Source: Chloroflexota bacterium (GTDB taxonomy: Bacteria; Chloroflexota; Dormibacteria; Dormibacterales; Dormibacteraceae). From it: a DNA stretch of 64,000 nucleotides. Every line of letters begins with the position of its first letter. The first letter of the stretch is position 1. The stretch spans positions 1 through 64,000 of the forward strand of contig VBFH01000028.1 of assembly GCA_005883575.1 (NCBI GenBank), read 5' to 3'. A program made the translations under genes and the position numbers. The notes under the pieces were generated by a model. It did not search any database and had not been told where the DNA came from. It worked only from the letters and a program-made list of their open reading frames with translations. Below are positions 1 to 8,104 of the stretch, piece after piece.

Positions 1-238
1 CGGTCGTGTCACCCTTCGCTATCTCAGCCGGCTGCGCCACTTCCACGTCAGCTACAGACACCGCGGCGAGCCAGTCATGCTCCTGGTCGCCGGCGCCCAT
101 GTACGCGTCATCGCAGAAGACGGCGCTCTCCTGCGTGAGCTGACGCTCAACCCCAGCCGCGATTACCAGCGCTCAACTGCGCCTACACTCGTCCGGCATC
201 AGGTGAGACAGCGGTCCGCTTCTACCTGAGACATGACA
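1..238 (+). mobile_element. Right end of an IS481-family insertion sequence
   Basis: The window opens inside an IS481-type element: the transposase C-terminus runs to the stop at 227-229. The heptamer TGAGACA occurs at 204-210 and again at 227-233, just before TGACAGG, and could belong to the right terminal inverted repeat. The left end is outside the window, so the repeat pair and target duplication cannot be confirmed. The element ends only a few bases from the 3' end of the tRNA-Arg gene, which suggests insertion beside the tRNA. Confidence 0.6.
2..229 (+). CDS. IS481-family transposase, C-terminal part (cut by window edge)
   Basis: Seventy-five codons of a DDE (rve-type) transposase remain. 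The read-through GRVTLRYLSRLRHF, then the stretch around HVRVIAEDG and LLRELTLNPSRDYQ, is the typical C-terminal tail of IS481 transposases, downstream of the catalytic core. The catalytic DDE residues lie to the left of the window, so activity cannot be judged. The reading frame is open from the first base to a TGA at 227. Family assignment rests on remembered tail motifs, not on a search. Confidence 0.8.
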   Translation, partial: GRVTLRYLSRLRHFHVSYRHRGEPVMLLVAGAHVRVIAEDGALLRELTLNPSRDYQRSTAPTLVRHQVRQRSAST

Positions 239-242
239 GGAG

Positions 243-315
243 TGCCCCCGGAGGGAATCGAACCCCCGACCTTGACGTTAGGACCGTCCTGCTCTATCCC
301 CTGAGCTACGGGGGC
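243..315 (-). tRNA. tRNA-Arg (anticodon CCU)
   Basis: Read on the minus strand, the 73 bases fold as a tRNA. The acceptor GCCCCCG pairs with CGGGGGC followed by discriminator A. The D arm is GCTC...GAGC and the T arm carries GGTTCGATTCC. The anticodon loop GTCCTAA gives anticodon CCT, reading AGG. The first anticodon-stem pair is a G-A mismatch and the other four are canonical. No CCA is encoded. It sits beside the IS481 end on one flank and a tRNA-like fragment on the other. Confidence 0.92.
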
Positions 316-362
316 ACGCCGCACGAAGTCTAGTTTTCATTTATGCGCCCAGCGCGCGACCT

Positions 363-383
363 GCGCCCCTGAGCTACGGGCGC
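363..383 (-). repeat. tRNA 5'-end fragment
   Basis: The minus strand reads GCGCCCGTAGCTCAGGGG then CGC. Its first 18 bases match the 5' end of the adjacent tRNA-Arg at 17 of 18 positions, and nothing resembling an anticodon or T arm follows. The piece can close as a hairpin (GCGCCC with GGGCGC). It could be the relic of a second tRNA gene or an attachment-site remnant left by an integrated element. Confidence 0.55.
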
Positions 384-462
384 TTGCCCTAGTCAGCAAA
401 GAGTCTACCCACCGATCGTTTCGCTGCTCTCAGCAACCTCTCAGCGTGCTCTTAGGTGCAGC

Positions 463-792
463 TTGGCGGATCCGGCCAAGCTCTGCGCCATGGAAAGAGC
501 AACACAGACCGAGATCCGAGTGCGCGCTCGCGACGCGGCGCTCCGATTGCTCAACCGTCTGACCGTCGGCGCGGCGTTTGCGGCCGTGGCCGGCGTCGGA
601 CTGTTCAGCGCGGTCAGCGCGGCGACGATTAGCGGTTCGTCCTCGGCTGCTGACTCTTCGTCGACCTCGAGCTCGACATCGGCCTCGTCTACTTCATCGA
701 CCAGCTCGAGCTCGTCGAGCAGCCTTCAAAACTCGAGCGGAGTCAGCTCCTCGTCCGGCAGCGCCGTCGCCGTCTCGGGCGCCTCGCACTGA
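463..792 (+). CDS. Ser-rich single-pass membrane protein
   Basis: A short protein of 109 residues if begun at the TTG at 463 (AGGTG lies 4 nt upstream), or 100 residues from the ATG at 490, which has no clear ribosome site. A basic N-terminus is followed by one hydrophobic segment (roughly LTVGAAFAAVAGVGLFSAV) and then about 55 residues that are mostly Ser, with Thr and Ala. The tail is probably extracytoplasmic and flexible. Its stop is 3 nt before the heme-protein gene, so it looks like the first gene of the redox operon that also encodes an ApbE flavin transferase. No standard ApbE target motif is evident. I know no family for it. Confidence 0.6.
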   Translation: MADPAKLCAMERATQTEIRVRARDAALRLLNRLTVGAAFAAVAGVGLFSAVSAATISGSSSAADSSSTSSSTSASSTSSTSSSSSSSLQNSSGVSSSSGSAVAVSGASH

Positions 793-795
793 CCG

Positions 796-1383
796 GTGTC
801 CAACAGCCTTCTCTGGTACACGACTCGCGGCGCCGGCGCCGTGAGCATGATCCTGCTCAGCACCGTCGTCATCCTGGGCATCCTGTCCACCCAGCGGCTT
901 CAGAGCCCGGGGTGGCCTCGATTCCTCACGACCGGTCTGCACCGCAACCTGGCCCTGATGACTCTCGTCTTCCTGGTCCTGCACATCGTCACCGCGGTCG
1001 TCGACCCCTTCACCAACCTCGGTTGGGCGGCCGCGCTGATTCCGTTCTCCTCGTACTACCGCACCCTCTGGCTCGGTCTGGGCGTAATCTCGTTCGAGCT
1101 GCTGCTGGCGATCGTCTTCACGAGCCTGCTCCGCGGATACCTCGGCCATCGCGTGTGGCGAGCCATCCACTGGCTGACGTACGCAGCGTGGCCCGTCGGC
1201 GTGCTTCACGGCCTTGGCACCGGCACCGACACCTGGGCCGCCTGGATGCTCGCCATCACCGGGGCCTGCGTGGCAGGCGTTGGCATCGCCATCGTGATGA
1301 GGCTGACCTCGGGAGCGACCGATCCGCTGGCGCCATCGCGAACGGCCTTCCGTTCCGCTGTCGATCGCCGAGAGGCTCGCTGA
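796..1383 (+). CDS. Ferric-reductase-like transmembrane heme protein
   Basis: A 195-residue integral membrane protein with about six hydrophobic segments. Paired histidines (H49 and H63 in one helix region, H125 and H138 in another) are spaced about 13 residues apart, as in ferric reductase/YedZ-like proteins that bind b-type hemes across the membrane. The FAD/NAD domain of NOX-type reductases is absent, so electrons must come from a partner; the NuoF-like protein and ferredoxin encoded next are obvious candidates. The GTG start follows the previous stop by 3 nt, and its stop shares one base with the next ATG. Direction of electron flow is inferred. Confidence 0.75.
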   Translation: MSNSLLWYTTRGAGAVSMILLSTVVILGILSTQRLQSPGWPRFLTTGLHRNLALMTLVFLVLHIVTAVVDPFTNLGWAAALIPFSSYYRTLWLGLGVISFELLLAIVFTSLLRGYLGHRVWRAIHWLTYAAWPVGVLHGLGTGTDTWAAWMLAITGACVAGVGIAIVMRLTSGATDPLAPSRTAFRSAVDRREAR

Positions 1384-2513
1384 TGCGCCTGCTCGACGGA
1401 CCTGACCGGCCGGCGCCTCTGCCCAACGTCGGATCGGGCTTCATCGACGCGCTCGAGCGGGCTGGTCTAGCGGGGCGCGGTGGGGCGGGATTCCCGACGG
1501 CGGTGAAATGGCGTGCTGTGGCGCAGCGCTCGCGCGGCGACGCGGTGATCGTCGTCAACGGCGCCGAGGGAGAGCCGCAGAGCAAGAAAGATCGCGTGCT
1601 CATGAGCGCGCGACCTCACCTCATCCTGGACGGAGCATTTATTGCCGCCCGCGTCCTGCGCGCGCGGCGAATCGTCCTGTACATCGGCGAACGCCACGAG
1701 GCCGCGCTGGCCTCGATGTTGCGTGCTCTCAGCCAGCGATCCGAGCCCGAGCCCGCCCTGGTGACCGTCGCGGCTACTCCCGCACGCTACGTCGCCGGAG
1801 CCGAGGCGGCGGCGGTGCACTTCATCAACGAAGGCCTTGCGACCCCGACGAACCTGCCGCCGTATCCATTCGAGCGCGGGGTCGACGGCGCCCCAACGCT
1901 GGTGCAGAACGTGGAAACCCTGGCGCACGCGGCTCTGCTCGCTCGCCACGGCCAGGCTCCGGGGACGGTGCTTGTCACCCTCGCCGGCGGCGTGGTCCGG
2001 CCAGGCGTGATCGAGGTCGACTCAGAGACCACCATCGGCGAAGCGCTGAGCCGCGCCGGCGGCATGGCCGAATCGCCGAAAGCGGTGCTCTTGGGCGGCT
2101 ACTTCGGATCCTGGGTCGAGCCCGAGCGAGCCCTCCAGCTGGCAATCGACCACGAATCCATGCGGCGGCACGGCCTTGGTCTTGGGTGTGGCGTCATCGG
2201 GGTGCTGCCCGCGAGCCGATGTCCCGTTTGCGAGACGGCCGGGATCATGCGCTACCTCGCCGGCGAGAGCTCAGCGCAGTGCGGTCCATGCTTCTTCGGG
2301 CTGCGCGCGCTGGCGGACGCGTGCACGCGAATCGCGGACGGACGAGCTAACCCCGACGACCTGACGCGTCTCCAGCGCTGGACGGCCGACGTCCGCGGCC
2401 GCGGCGCATGCCGCCACCCGGACGGCGCGGTCATCTTTCTGTCCTCAGCCCTGAATCTCTTCGCGAGCGAGTTTGCGCAGCACCAGGCGCACGACCTGAG
2501 GCGAACGGCGTGA
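1383..2513 (+). CDS. NuoF-like NADH:acceptor oxidoreductase, FMN and FeS subunit
   Basis: 376 residues resembling the NuoF/51-kDa family. GRGGAGFP and NGAEGEPQSKKDR form the FMN/NADH-binding region, an SLBB-like middle part follows, and a C-terminal Cys-rich region ends the protein. Where NuoF has ESCxxCxxC, this protein has ESSAQCGPC, so the first cluster cysteine is Ser. Another Cys pair (CPVC) lies about 20 residues upstream and a further Cys in GACRHPDG, so cluster ligation may differ. The ATG overlaps the preceding TGA by one base. It probably feeds NAD(P)H electrons into the neighbouring ferredoxin and membrane heme protein. It is not part of a complete complex I here. Confidence 0.8.
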   Translation: MRLLDGPDRPAPLPNVGSGFIDALERAGLAGRGGAGFPTAVKWRAVAQRSRGDAVIVVNGAEGEPQSKKDRVLMSARPHLILDGAFIAARVLRARRIVLYIGERHEAALASMLRALSQRSEPEPALVTVAATPARYVAGAEAAAVHFINEGLATPTNLPPYPFERGVDGAPTLVQNVETLAHAALLARHGQAPGTVLVTLAGGVVRPGVIEVDSETTIGEALSRAGGMAESPKAVLLGGYFGSWVEPERALQLAIDHESMRRHGLGLGCGVIGVLPASRCPVCETAGIMRYLAGESSAQCGPCFFGLRALADACTRIADGRANPDDLTRLQRWTADVRGRGACRHPDGAVIFLSSALNLFASEFAQHQAHDLRRTA

Positions 2514-2728
2514 GCAGAGAGTTCAACCTGGTCGTCGACCGCATCACGTGCGATGGCCGCGGGCTTTGCGCCGAGCTGCTGCCCGAGCTCATCCGGCTCG
2601 ACGACTGGGGCTATCCGATCCTGAGGCCCGGACCACTGCCCGAGCATCTGCTTCCGCTGGCACAGCGCGTGGTCGAAGACTGTCCCGTGCTCGCCATTGC
2701 GCTCCGGCGCACCGAGCGGCGCAAGTGA
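2510..2728 (+). CDS. Small [3Fe-4S]-type ferredoxin
   Basis: 72 residues. The pattern CDGRGLC (Cys-x5-Cys) near the N-terminus and a late CP gives three cysteines, as in single-cluster [3Fe-4S] ferredoxins used by P450s and dehydrogenases. The GTG start overlaps the preceding gene's stop in a GTGA, and the next gene starts in the same way, which implies translational coupling. It is likely the soluble carrier between the NuoF-like protein and the membrane heme protein. Confidence 0.8.
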   Translation: MSREFNLVVDRITCDGRGLCAELLPELIRLDDWGYPILRPGPLPEHLLPLAQRVVEDCPVLAIALRRTERRK

Positions 2729-3708
2729 CGACCACGATCCTCGCGATTGCGGAGGATAGGGCGCTTGGGGGCTCGCTCCGGATCATCGTGACGCGGCCGC
2801 GTCTGCTGGCCGCGGCCAGGGCGGCGGTCGATGAGGTGGTCGCGGCCATCGATATGGCCGCGAGCAGGTTCCGCGAAGACAGCGAGCTGACGCGCCTGAA
2901 CGCCACACCTGATCGAGTCGTCAAGGTCAGCCTATTGCTGGCGAGGGCCATCGAGATCGCGCTCCGAGGCGCCGAGCTCACAGAGGGGGCGGTCGACCCA
3001 ACGGTTGGCTTTGCGATCCGCCTCGCCGGCTACGACGCCGACTTCGCGTCGGTGCCCCCGCTTGGTGCATCGATCCGACTGGTCGCGAACAGGATCCCGG
3101 GCTGGAGGGCGATCCGGTTCAGCTCGGCCGCGCGGACCGTGGTGATCCCGCGAGGGGTCGAGCTCGATCTCGGCGCCACGGCCAAGGCGCTGGCGTCGGA
3201 TCTTGCCGCGGCCGCCGCCGCCAAAGTCCTCGAGGGCGGCGGCGTGCTGGTCAGCCTGGGCGGCGACATCGCGGTCGCGGGCGAGCCGCCACCCTACGGT
3301 TGGACCATCCAGGTCAGCGACGACAGCCGCGCCGCCATCTCGGATTCCGAGGAGGCGGTGAGCATCACTTCGGGCGGCCTCGCGACCTCAGGCATCACGG
3401 TGCGCCGGTGGTTCCGCGGCCAGACCACGCTTCATCACATCATCGACCCCGCCACCGGGCTTCCGGTGGACAGCTGCTGGCGCACGGCGACCGTGGCGGC
3501 GGGCAACTGCGTCGACGCCAACATCGCGTCGACCGCGGCGATCGTCATGAGCGAGCATGCACCTGCGTGGCTCCGCGAACGCGGCATGGCGGCCAGGTTG
3601 GTCGATGGCGACGGGACGATTCTTCGGCTCGCCGGCTGGCCGGACAAACGCCGGGCGCGCAGGGCGCGCACGCACGCAGAATCGAAGCTGATCCCCAAGA
3701 TTCTCTGA
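2725..3708 (+). CDS. FAD:protein FMN transferase (ApbE family)
   Basis: 327 residues from a GTG that overlaps the ferredoxin stop. ApbE-type signatures appear in order: SRFREDSELTRLNA, AVDPTVGFAI, ELDLGATAKALASD, LVSLGGDIAV and HHIIDPATGLPVDS. ApbE enzymes transfer FMN from FAD onto a Ser or Thr of target proteins, usually outside the membrane. No lipobox or signal peptide is visible at the chosen start. Its placement in a heme/flavin/FeS operon suggests it flavinylates an extracytosolic component of the same electron chain, but no canonical flavinylation target is encoded nearby. Confidence 0.85.
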   Translation: MTTTILAIAEDRALGGSLRIIVTRPRLLAAARAAVDEVVAAIDMAASRFREDSELTRLNATPDRVVKVSLLLARAIEIALRGAELTEGAVDPTVGFAIRLAGYDADFASVPPLGASIRLVANRIPGWRAIRFSSAARTVVIPRGVELDLGATAKALASDLAAAAAAKVLEGGGVLVSLGGDIAVAGEPPPYGWTIQVSDDSRAAISDSEEAVSITSGGLATSGITVRRWFRGQTTLHHIIDPATGLPVDSCWRTATVAAGNCVDANIASTAAIVMSEHAPAWLRERGMAARLVDGDGTILRLAGWPDKRRARRARTHAESKLIPKIL

Positions 3709-3734
3709 GCAATTTCACAGGAATCCAGATCAGC

Positions 3735-4436
3735 ATGAGCATCGTGAACAAGGACGGCGCGAGGGTCCTCGTGGTCGATGACGAGCCGAACATCACCGAG
3801 CTGGTCGCGATGGCACTTCGCTACGAGGGCTTCACCGTGAAGACGGCGGCCACGGGCCGAGGGGCTCTGACCGCCGTGTCGCAGTTCGCGCCGTCGCTCG
3901 TGATCCTCGACGTCATGCTGCCCGACATCGACGGTATGGAGGTGCTGAAGCGGCTCAACAGCGCCGGCGCCAAGGTGCCGATCATCTTCCTTACCGCCAA
4001 GGACGCGACCGAGGACAAGGTCCACGGCCTGACCATCGGTGGCGACGATTACGTCACCAAGCCCTTCAGCATCGAGGAGCTGATGGCGCGCGTCCGCGTA
4101 GTGCTGAGGCGCCATGGCAACAACGCGGAGACCGGCAAGCTCTCGCTGGCAGACCTCGAGCTCGACGACGAAGCTCACGAGGTGCGCCGCCACGGCCACG
4201 TCGTCGAGCTGACCAACACCGAGTACCGCCTGCTCCGCTACCTGCTCATCAACGCCGGCCGTGTCCTCACCCGCAGCCAGATCCTGGACCACGTCTGGCA
4301 CTACGACTTCGGCGGCGACGCCAGCGTGCTCGAGACGTACATCAGCTACCTGCGGCGCAAGGTCGACCGCTATGACCCGCCACTGATCCAGACCGTGCGC
4401 GGCGTGGGGTACGTGCTCCGAACGCCAAGAAAATGA
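3735..4436 (+). CDS. OmpR/PhoB-family response regulator
   Basis: 233 residues. The receiver domain has acidic pair D15-D16, phospho-acceptor D59 (in LVILDVMLPD), T87 and K109 (KPF). A winged-helix DNA-binding domain follows, ending RTVRGVGYVLRTPRK. The gene begins 26 nt after apbE and overlaps the kinase gene by ATGA, so it is cotranscribed with its partner and perhaps with the upstream redox genes. Target promoters cannot be read from the sequence. Confidence 0.93.
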   Translation: MSIVNKDGARVLVVDDEPNITELVAMALRYEGFTVKTAATGRGALTAVSQFAPSLVILDVMLPDIDGMEVLKRLNSAGAKVPIIFLTAKDATEDKVHGLTIGGDDYVTKPFSIEELMARVRVVLRRHGNNAETGKLSLADLELDDEAHEVRRHGHVVELTNTEYRLLRYLLINAGRVLTRSQILDHVWHYDFGGDASVLETYISYLRRKVDRYDPPLIQTVRGVGYVLRTPRK

Positions 4437-5863
4437 CCCTCTCGCTCCGCGGGCGGCTGCTGATCGGCGTCATCTCGCTAGTCGTCCTCGGGCTTGTTGC
4501 ATCTAACGTCGTGACCTACGGCCTACTCGAGAAATCTTTGGTCGGCCGCATCAACGATCAGCTGACCGCTCACGCGACCCGCGACACCGCAGTCGCCGTC
4601 CTTTCGAGCCCAAACTGCATCACGCGCGGTCCGGGACCAGGGTCGAGCTTCCCCCGTGACACCACCGTGGAGCTCCTCGGGGGCGACGGCACAGTCGCCA
4701 AGGCATGTCAGGTCCAGGTGTTCGGGGCATCAGAGTCGACTGCCCGTCCCGTCCTCCCTAGTTCGTTGTCGCCCGATGGAAGCGACACGCCGACAAGCCC
4801 CATCACCGTCGACGGATCTGGTGGCGTCACCCACTACCAGATCACCGCCTGGCACGAAGATTCCTTCGGTGGCCAGATCGTGGTCTTTGCGATTCCGCTC
4901 ACGGACACCGAATCAATCCTCAGCCAGCTGCTCGTCCTCGAAGTTTTGATCAGCCTCGGCGTGGTCGCCGCGACGGCGATCCTTGCGTTTGTGATCATCC
5001 AGATCGGTTTGCGGCCACTACAAAAAATGGGCGCAGCCGCGGGCGACATAGCCGCGGGCGACTACAGCCGCCGCGTCGAACCCGCCACCCCGAGAACTGA
5101 GATCGGACGACTGGGACTCGCCCTCAACGCGATGCTCAACCAGATCGAAGCCGCGTTCGAGCAGCGCACCGCCTCGGAGCGCAGGCTGCGCCGCTTCATC
5201 GCGGACGCATCGCACGAGCTGCGCACGCCGTTGACCTCGATCCGGGGCTACTCCGAGATGCTTCGCCGCGGCGCGGCCGAATCTCCGAATGATTCGAACC
5301 TTGCGCGGCGCCGGATCGAAGAAGAGTCGGTGCGCATGTCGACGCTCGTCGACGACATGCTGCTCATCGCGCGCCTCGATCAGGGCCGACCGCTCGAAGC
5401 GACGCCCGTCGACCTGCAGGTCATCGCCCGCGACGCTGCCGCCGATGCCCGAGCGGTCGCGCCGCAGCGCGAGATCACCCTGGACGCGCCCGACAACGTG
5501 CTCGTCGCCGGCGACGACACACGCCTGCGCCAGGTCGTCGGCAACCTCGTCCGCAACGCTCTCGTGCACACGCCGGCGAAGTCGCCCGTCGAGATCGCAA
5601 TCACAACTCAGAACGGGTCAGCTCGGCTTTCGGTGACCGACCACGGTCCGGGCCTGCCGGCCGATGACCGCGAGCGAATCTTCGAACCCTTCTACCGCGC
5701 GGATGCAAGCCGCAGCCGCGACAGCGGCGGCGCCGGCCTGGGACTGTCCATCGTCAGCGCCGTCGTGTCCGCGCACGGGGGAAGGGTCCAGGTCAGAGAG
5801 ACCAACGGCGGCGGAGCCACATTTGAGGTGCAGCTGCCGCTTGTCCCGGCTACGAAGTCCTGA
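4433..5863 (+). CDS. HAMP-containing sensor histidine kinase
   Basis: 476 residues. One membrane segment lies near residues 12-32 and a second near 164-192, with an extracytoplasmic sensor of about 130 residues between them. HAMP covers about 193-245. HisKA has phospho-acceptor H261 in DASHELRTPL. HATPase_c has the N box near N375, G1 DHGPGLP (403-409) and G2 GGAGLGLSI. It is the cognate kinase of the preceding regulator (ATGA overlap). Its last 14 bases overlap the 3' end of the convergent PQQ-like gene. Confidence 0.93.
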   Translation: MTLSLRGRLLIGVISLVVLGLVASNVVTYGLLEKSLVGRINDQLTAHATRDTAVAVLSSPNCITRGPGPGSSFPRDTTVELLGGDGTVAKACQVQVFGASESTARPVLPSSLSPDGSDTPTSPITVDGSGGVTHYQITAWHEDSFGGQIVVFAIPLTDTESILSQLLVLEVLISLGVVAATAILAFVIIQIGLRPLQKMGAAAGDIAAGDYSRRVEPATPRTEIGRLGLALNAMLNQIEAAFEQRTASERRLRRFIADASHELRTPLTSIRGYSEMLRRGAAESPNDSNLARRRIEEESVRMSTLVDDMLLIARLDQGRPLEATPVDLQVIARDAAADARAVAPQREITLDAPDNVLVAGDDTRLRQVVGNLVRNALVHTPAKSPVEIAITTQNGSARLSVTDHGPGLPADDRERIFEPFYRADASRSRDSGGAGLGLSIVSAVVSAHGGRVQVRETNGGGATFEVQLPLVPATKS

Positions 5864-7178
5864 ACGCCAGCACGTCGCCGGAGTAATCGCCGGCCAGCAC
5901 CAGCCCGCCAGCGATCGCGGGTCCGCTGCGCACCGCTGAGTGGGTGTCGTACTTCCACAGCTCGCGGCCGTCGGTGGTCGCCAGCGCGATGAGTGACCCT
6001 GAGGTGAGATCGCCGAACACGGCGCCCGTGCCGAAAACTACAACCCCGTTTCCCGCGGCGGGCGCCGAATAGACCGGCCGGCCGGTCGCATGGCGCCACG
6101 CCACCATTCCGTCAGTAGGACTCAGGGCCAAAAGGCCGTTCGGCGGGCTCGCCGAGGCCACGTAGAGCGCGGTCCCGTCGAACGCCGGGGACGCGATCAG
6201 GCCGTGCACGGCGCTTCCCTCCACGAGCTTCCGCGACCACACGCGCTCTCCCGTCGCCGCATCGAGCAGGGCGAAGGTCCCCTCAACGCCTGCCTGCGCC
6301 GCGACCTCCCGCCCATTCAGTGTGAACACGACCGGTGAGGCCCCCACGTCAAGATCGCGTTCCCTGTCCGGGTAGAGCGTGGTCAACCATTTGCGAGCGC
6401 CGGTGAGGGCATCGAACGCGAGCACGGCGTCATCCGGGTTTCCGACTCCGACGAACCCGACGCCATAGGCGTCGATCGCCGGCGTCGACCACAATCCGTC
6501 CCCTGCCTGGCAGCGCGGCAGGAGGCAGGTGTTCCAGCGCTCGCGCCCCGTCTCCGCGTCGAGGCCGACAAGCCGGCCCGGGACCAGCGGTTGGTCACCG
6601 TACGGCGAGGCAACGCCCACGAGCACGAGGTCCCGAAAGACGACCGGCGAGGCCCAGAACGCCGCGTTGGCTGGGCCTTTCCAATCCCAGAGCGGATTGC
6701 CATCCGCGGCGCGCAGGGCACGCACGTGGCCGGTCAGCGTGCCGACAAAGACTCTGTCCCTGTCGACGGCCGGCGAATCCGAGATGGCGCCCAGCCCGCG
6801 CCGCAGCCACACCGTGGCGCCCGTCTGGGAGTTGAACCCGCCCAGCTCCCCATTCGCGCTCCCCGCAAACACGAGGCCGCCTGCGACCGCGGGCGTCCCG
6901 TCCACCGCCCCGTCGAGGTGAGCGCGCCAGGCCAGACTCAAGCGCAAGGCGCCCGCAACGTCGAGCGTCGCGCCCGTCGGATGGCCGTCGCGTTCGAGAT
7001 CACCTCGATACATCGGCCAGGCTGCTTCGGAGGGCGAAGGATTTGCGGTGCCTGCCGACGAACAGCTTGCGATCACGACGGCGCCGATCAGAGCGAGCGC
7101 CCTCTGAGCGATCTCCAAGTTCCGTCCCAGGCCGCCTTGAGCAATCAACGCCATCGTGAAACCTGCGCCCGATGCCAC
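5850..7178 (-). CDS. PQQ-like beta-propeller lipoprotein
   Basis: 442 residues with a basic/hydrophobic N-terminus ending in the lipobox-like VIASC, so it is probably a lipid-anchored extracytoplasmic protein. The rest is a run of PQQ-like repeats (GLDAETGRERW, FDALTGARKW, LDAATGERVW, LATTDGRELW) forming a predicted WD40-like propeller. Such proteins include BamB-type scaffolds and quinoprotein dehydrogenases. No calcium- or PQQ-ligand set typical of alcohol dehydrogenases is recognisable, so a scaffold or binding role is as likely as catalysis. It converges on the kinase gene. Confidence 0.8.
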   Translation of the reverse strand: MASGAGFTMALIAQGGLGRNLEIAQRALALIGAVVIASCSSAGTANPSPSEAAWPMYRGDLERDGHPTGATLDVAGALRLSLAWRAHLDGAVDGTPAVAGGLVFAGSANGELGGFNSQTGATVWLRRGLGAISDSPAVDRDRVFVGTLTGHVRALRAADGNPLWDWKGPANAAFWASPVVFRDLVLVGVASPYGDQPLVPGRLVGLDAETGRERWNTCLLPRCQAGDGLWSTPAIDAYGVGFVGVGNPDDAVLAFDALTGARKWLTTLYPDRERDLDVGASPVVFTLNGREVAAQAGVEGTFALLDAATGERVWSRKLVEGSAVHGLIASPAFDGTALYVASASPPNGLLALSPTDGMVAWRHATGRPVYSAPAAGNGVVVFGTGAVFGDLTSGSLIALATTDGRELWKYDTHSAVRSGPAIAGGLVLAGDYSGDVLAFRTS

Positions 7179-7197
7179 CTCGGGCCTTCCCCAAAGC

Positions 7198-7224
7198 GTA
7201 GGGGCCGTCCCTAGCGGCCCCTAC
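7198..7224 (-). terminator. Perfect 10-bp stem hairpin, probable terminator
   Basis: GTAGGGGCCG (7198-7207) is the exact reverse complement of CGGCCCCTAC (7215-7224), with a 7-nt loop. It lies 13 bases past the stop of the minus-strand zinc-ribbon gene and before the minus-strand PQQ-like gene. The downstream U-tract is weak (only GCTTT), so termination is inferred from position and stem strength. Confidence 0.6.
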
Positions 7225-7237
7225 ACCCCGCTCTCCT

Positions 7238-8104
7238 CTACGACAGCTTCCAGTGCACTCCCGAAAGCAGTGGCTTGGCCATTGTGAGGTAGCTCTGCAG
7301 GTTGTCCTGCCGCGTCAGGACGATCACGACGTAATACACGCTGCCGTTACTGTTCGCGCCCGCGAAGATCGACGCTGCGGCAGGCACGGAGTGCACTCCG
7401 TTCGTCAGCGTGAAGCACAGCGTCCAGGAGATCCCCTTGGCGCCGCTGAACGTCCCGGTTGTCGTCGTGGTGTTGGGGCAGCTTCTGGTGTCTGGATACT
7501 TGTTCTTTAACGCAGTGTCGATCGAGCTCTTGTTGTCCTGCGCGGTCTGGGGGGGGCTGGAGCCGCCGCTTGCGAGCGTCACCTCCCCCTCTCCGTTCGG
7601 ATCGCTGAGGATGATCGACTCGCTGTCCTTGCTCGACACCGACCATCCGGACGGCACCGGCACGCTGAGGCCATCGTTCGACTCTGTCGTCGAGCCAAGC
7701 TGTGTCGTCGTCGGCGACGCGATCGGCGAGGGCGTCACCGCGGGTGTCGGGCTCGGGACGTCCGCGGTCCCGAGGCCGCCCGTGGTGCCGGCTGTGCCCC
7801 GGCTGCCCAGGACCGCGAGGGCGGTGCCGCAGCCGGCCATCAACACGACCAGCGCCACCACGCCGGCGATGATCACCATCCAGGGCGTGCGGTGCACTGG
7901 AACCGTGGGGCCGGTAGGCGTGTAGTAGGGACTCCCGTAACCGGCCGGCCCGGCCAGGACCGGAGGCGCCATGCCAGGCGGCGGGCCGGGAAGCGGTGCG
8001 TTCGCCGCCGGCGCGGCCGGGGCGGTCAGCGGGGCGCCGCATGCCTGGCAGTACAGATTTCCGTCGGGGTTTTGGACGCCGCACCGGGCGCAGGTCAAAG
8101 CCAT
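7238..8104 (-). CDS. Zinc-ribbon, single-pass membrane protein
   Basis: 288 residues. An N-terminal zinc ribbon (CARC...CQAC) is followed by a Pro/Ala-rich linker, one hydrophobic helix around residues 75-100, a Ser/Thr/Pro-rich stretch and a globular C-terminal domain of about 150 residues. That architecture suggests a cytoplasmic ribbon and an external domain. Its start codon directly abuts the stop of the upstream PrsW-like gene (no intervening base), which also carries zinc ribbons, so the two are likely cotranscribed partners. The C-terminal domain is not one I recognise. Confidence 0.7.
   Translation of the reverse strand: MALTCARCGVQNPDGNLYCQACGAPLTAPAAPAANAPLPGPPPGMAPPVLAGPAGYGSPYYTPTGPTVPVHRTPWMVIIAGVVALVVLMAGCGTALAVLGSRGTAGTTGGLGTADVPSPTPAVTPSPIASPTTTQLGSTTESNDGLSVPVPSGWSVSSKDSESIILSDPNGEGEVTLASGGSSPPQTAQDNKSSIDTALKNKYPDTRSCPNTTTTTGTFSGAKGISWTLCFTLTNGVHSVPAAASIFAGANSNGSVYYVVIVLTRQDNLQSYLTMAKPLLSGVHWKLS

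Noticed and set aside
361..384. A second functional tRNA gene
   Set aside because: Only the 5' acceptor and D-arm start are present; no anticodon or T arm follows on the minus strand.
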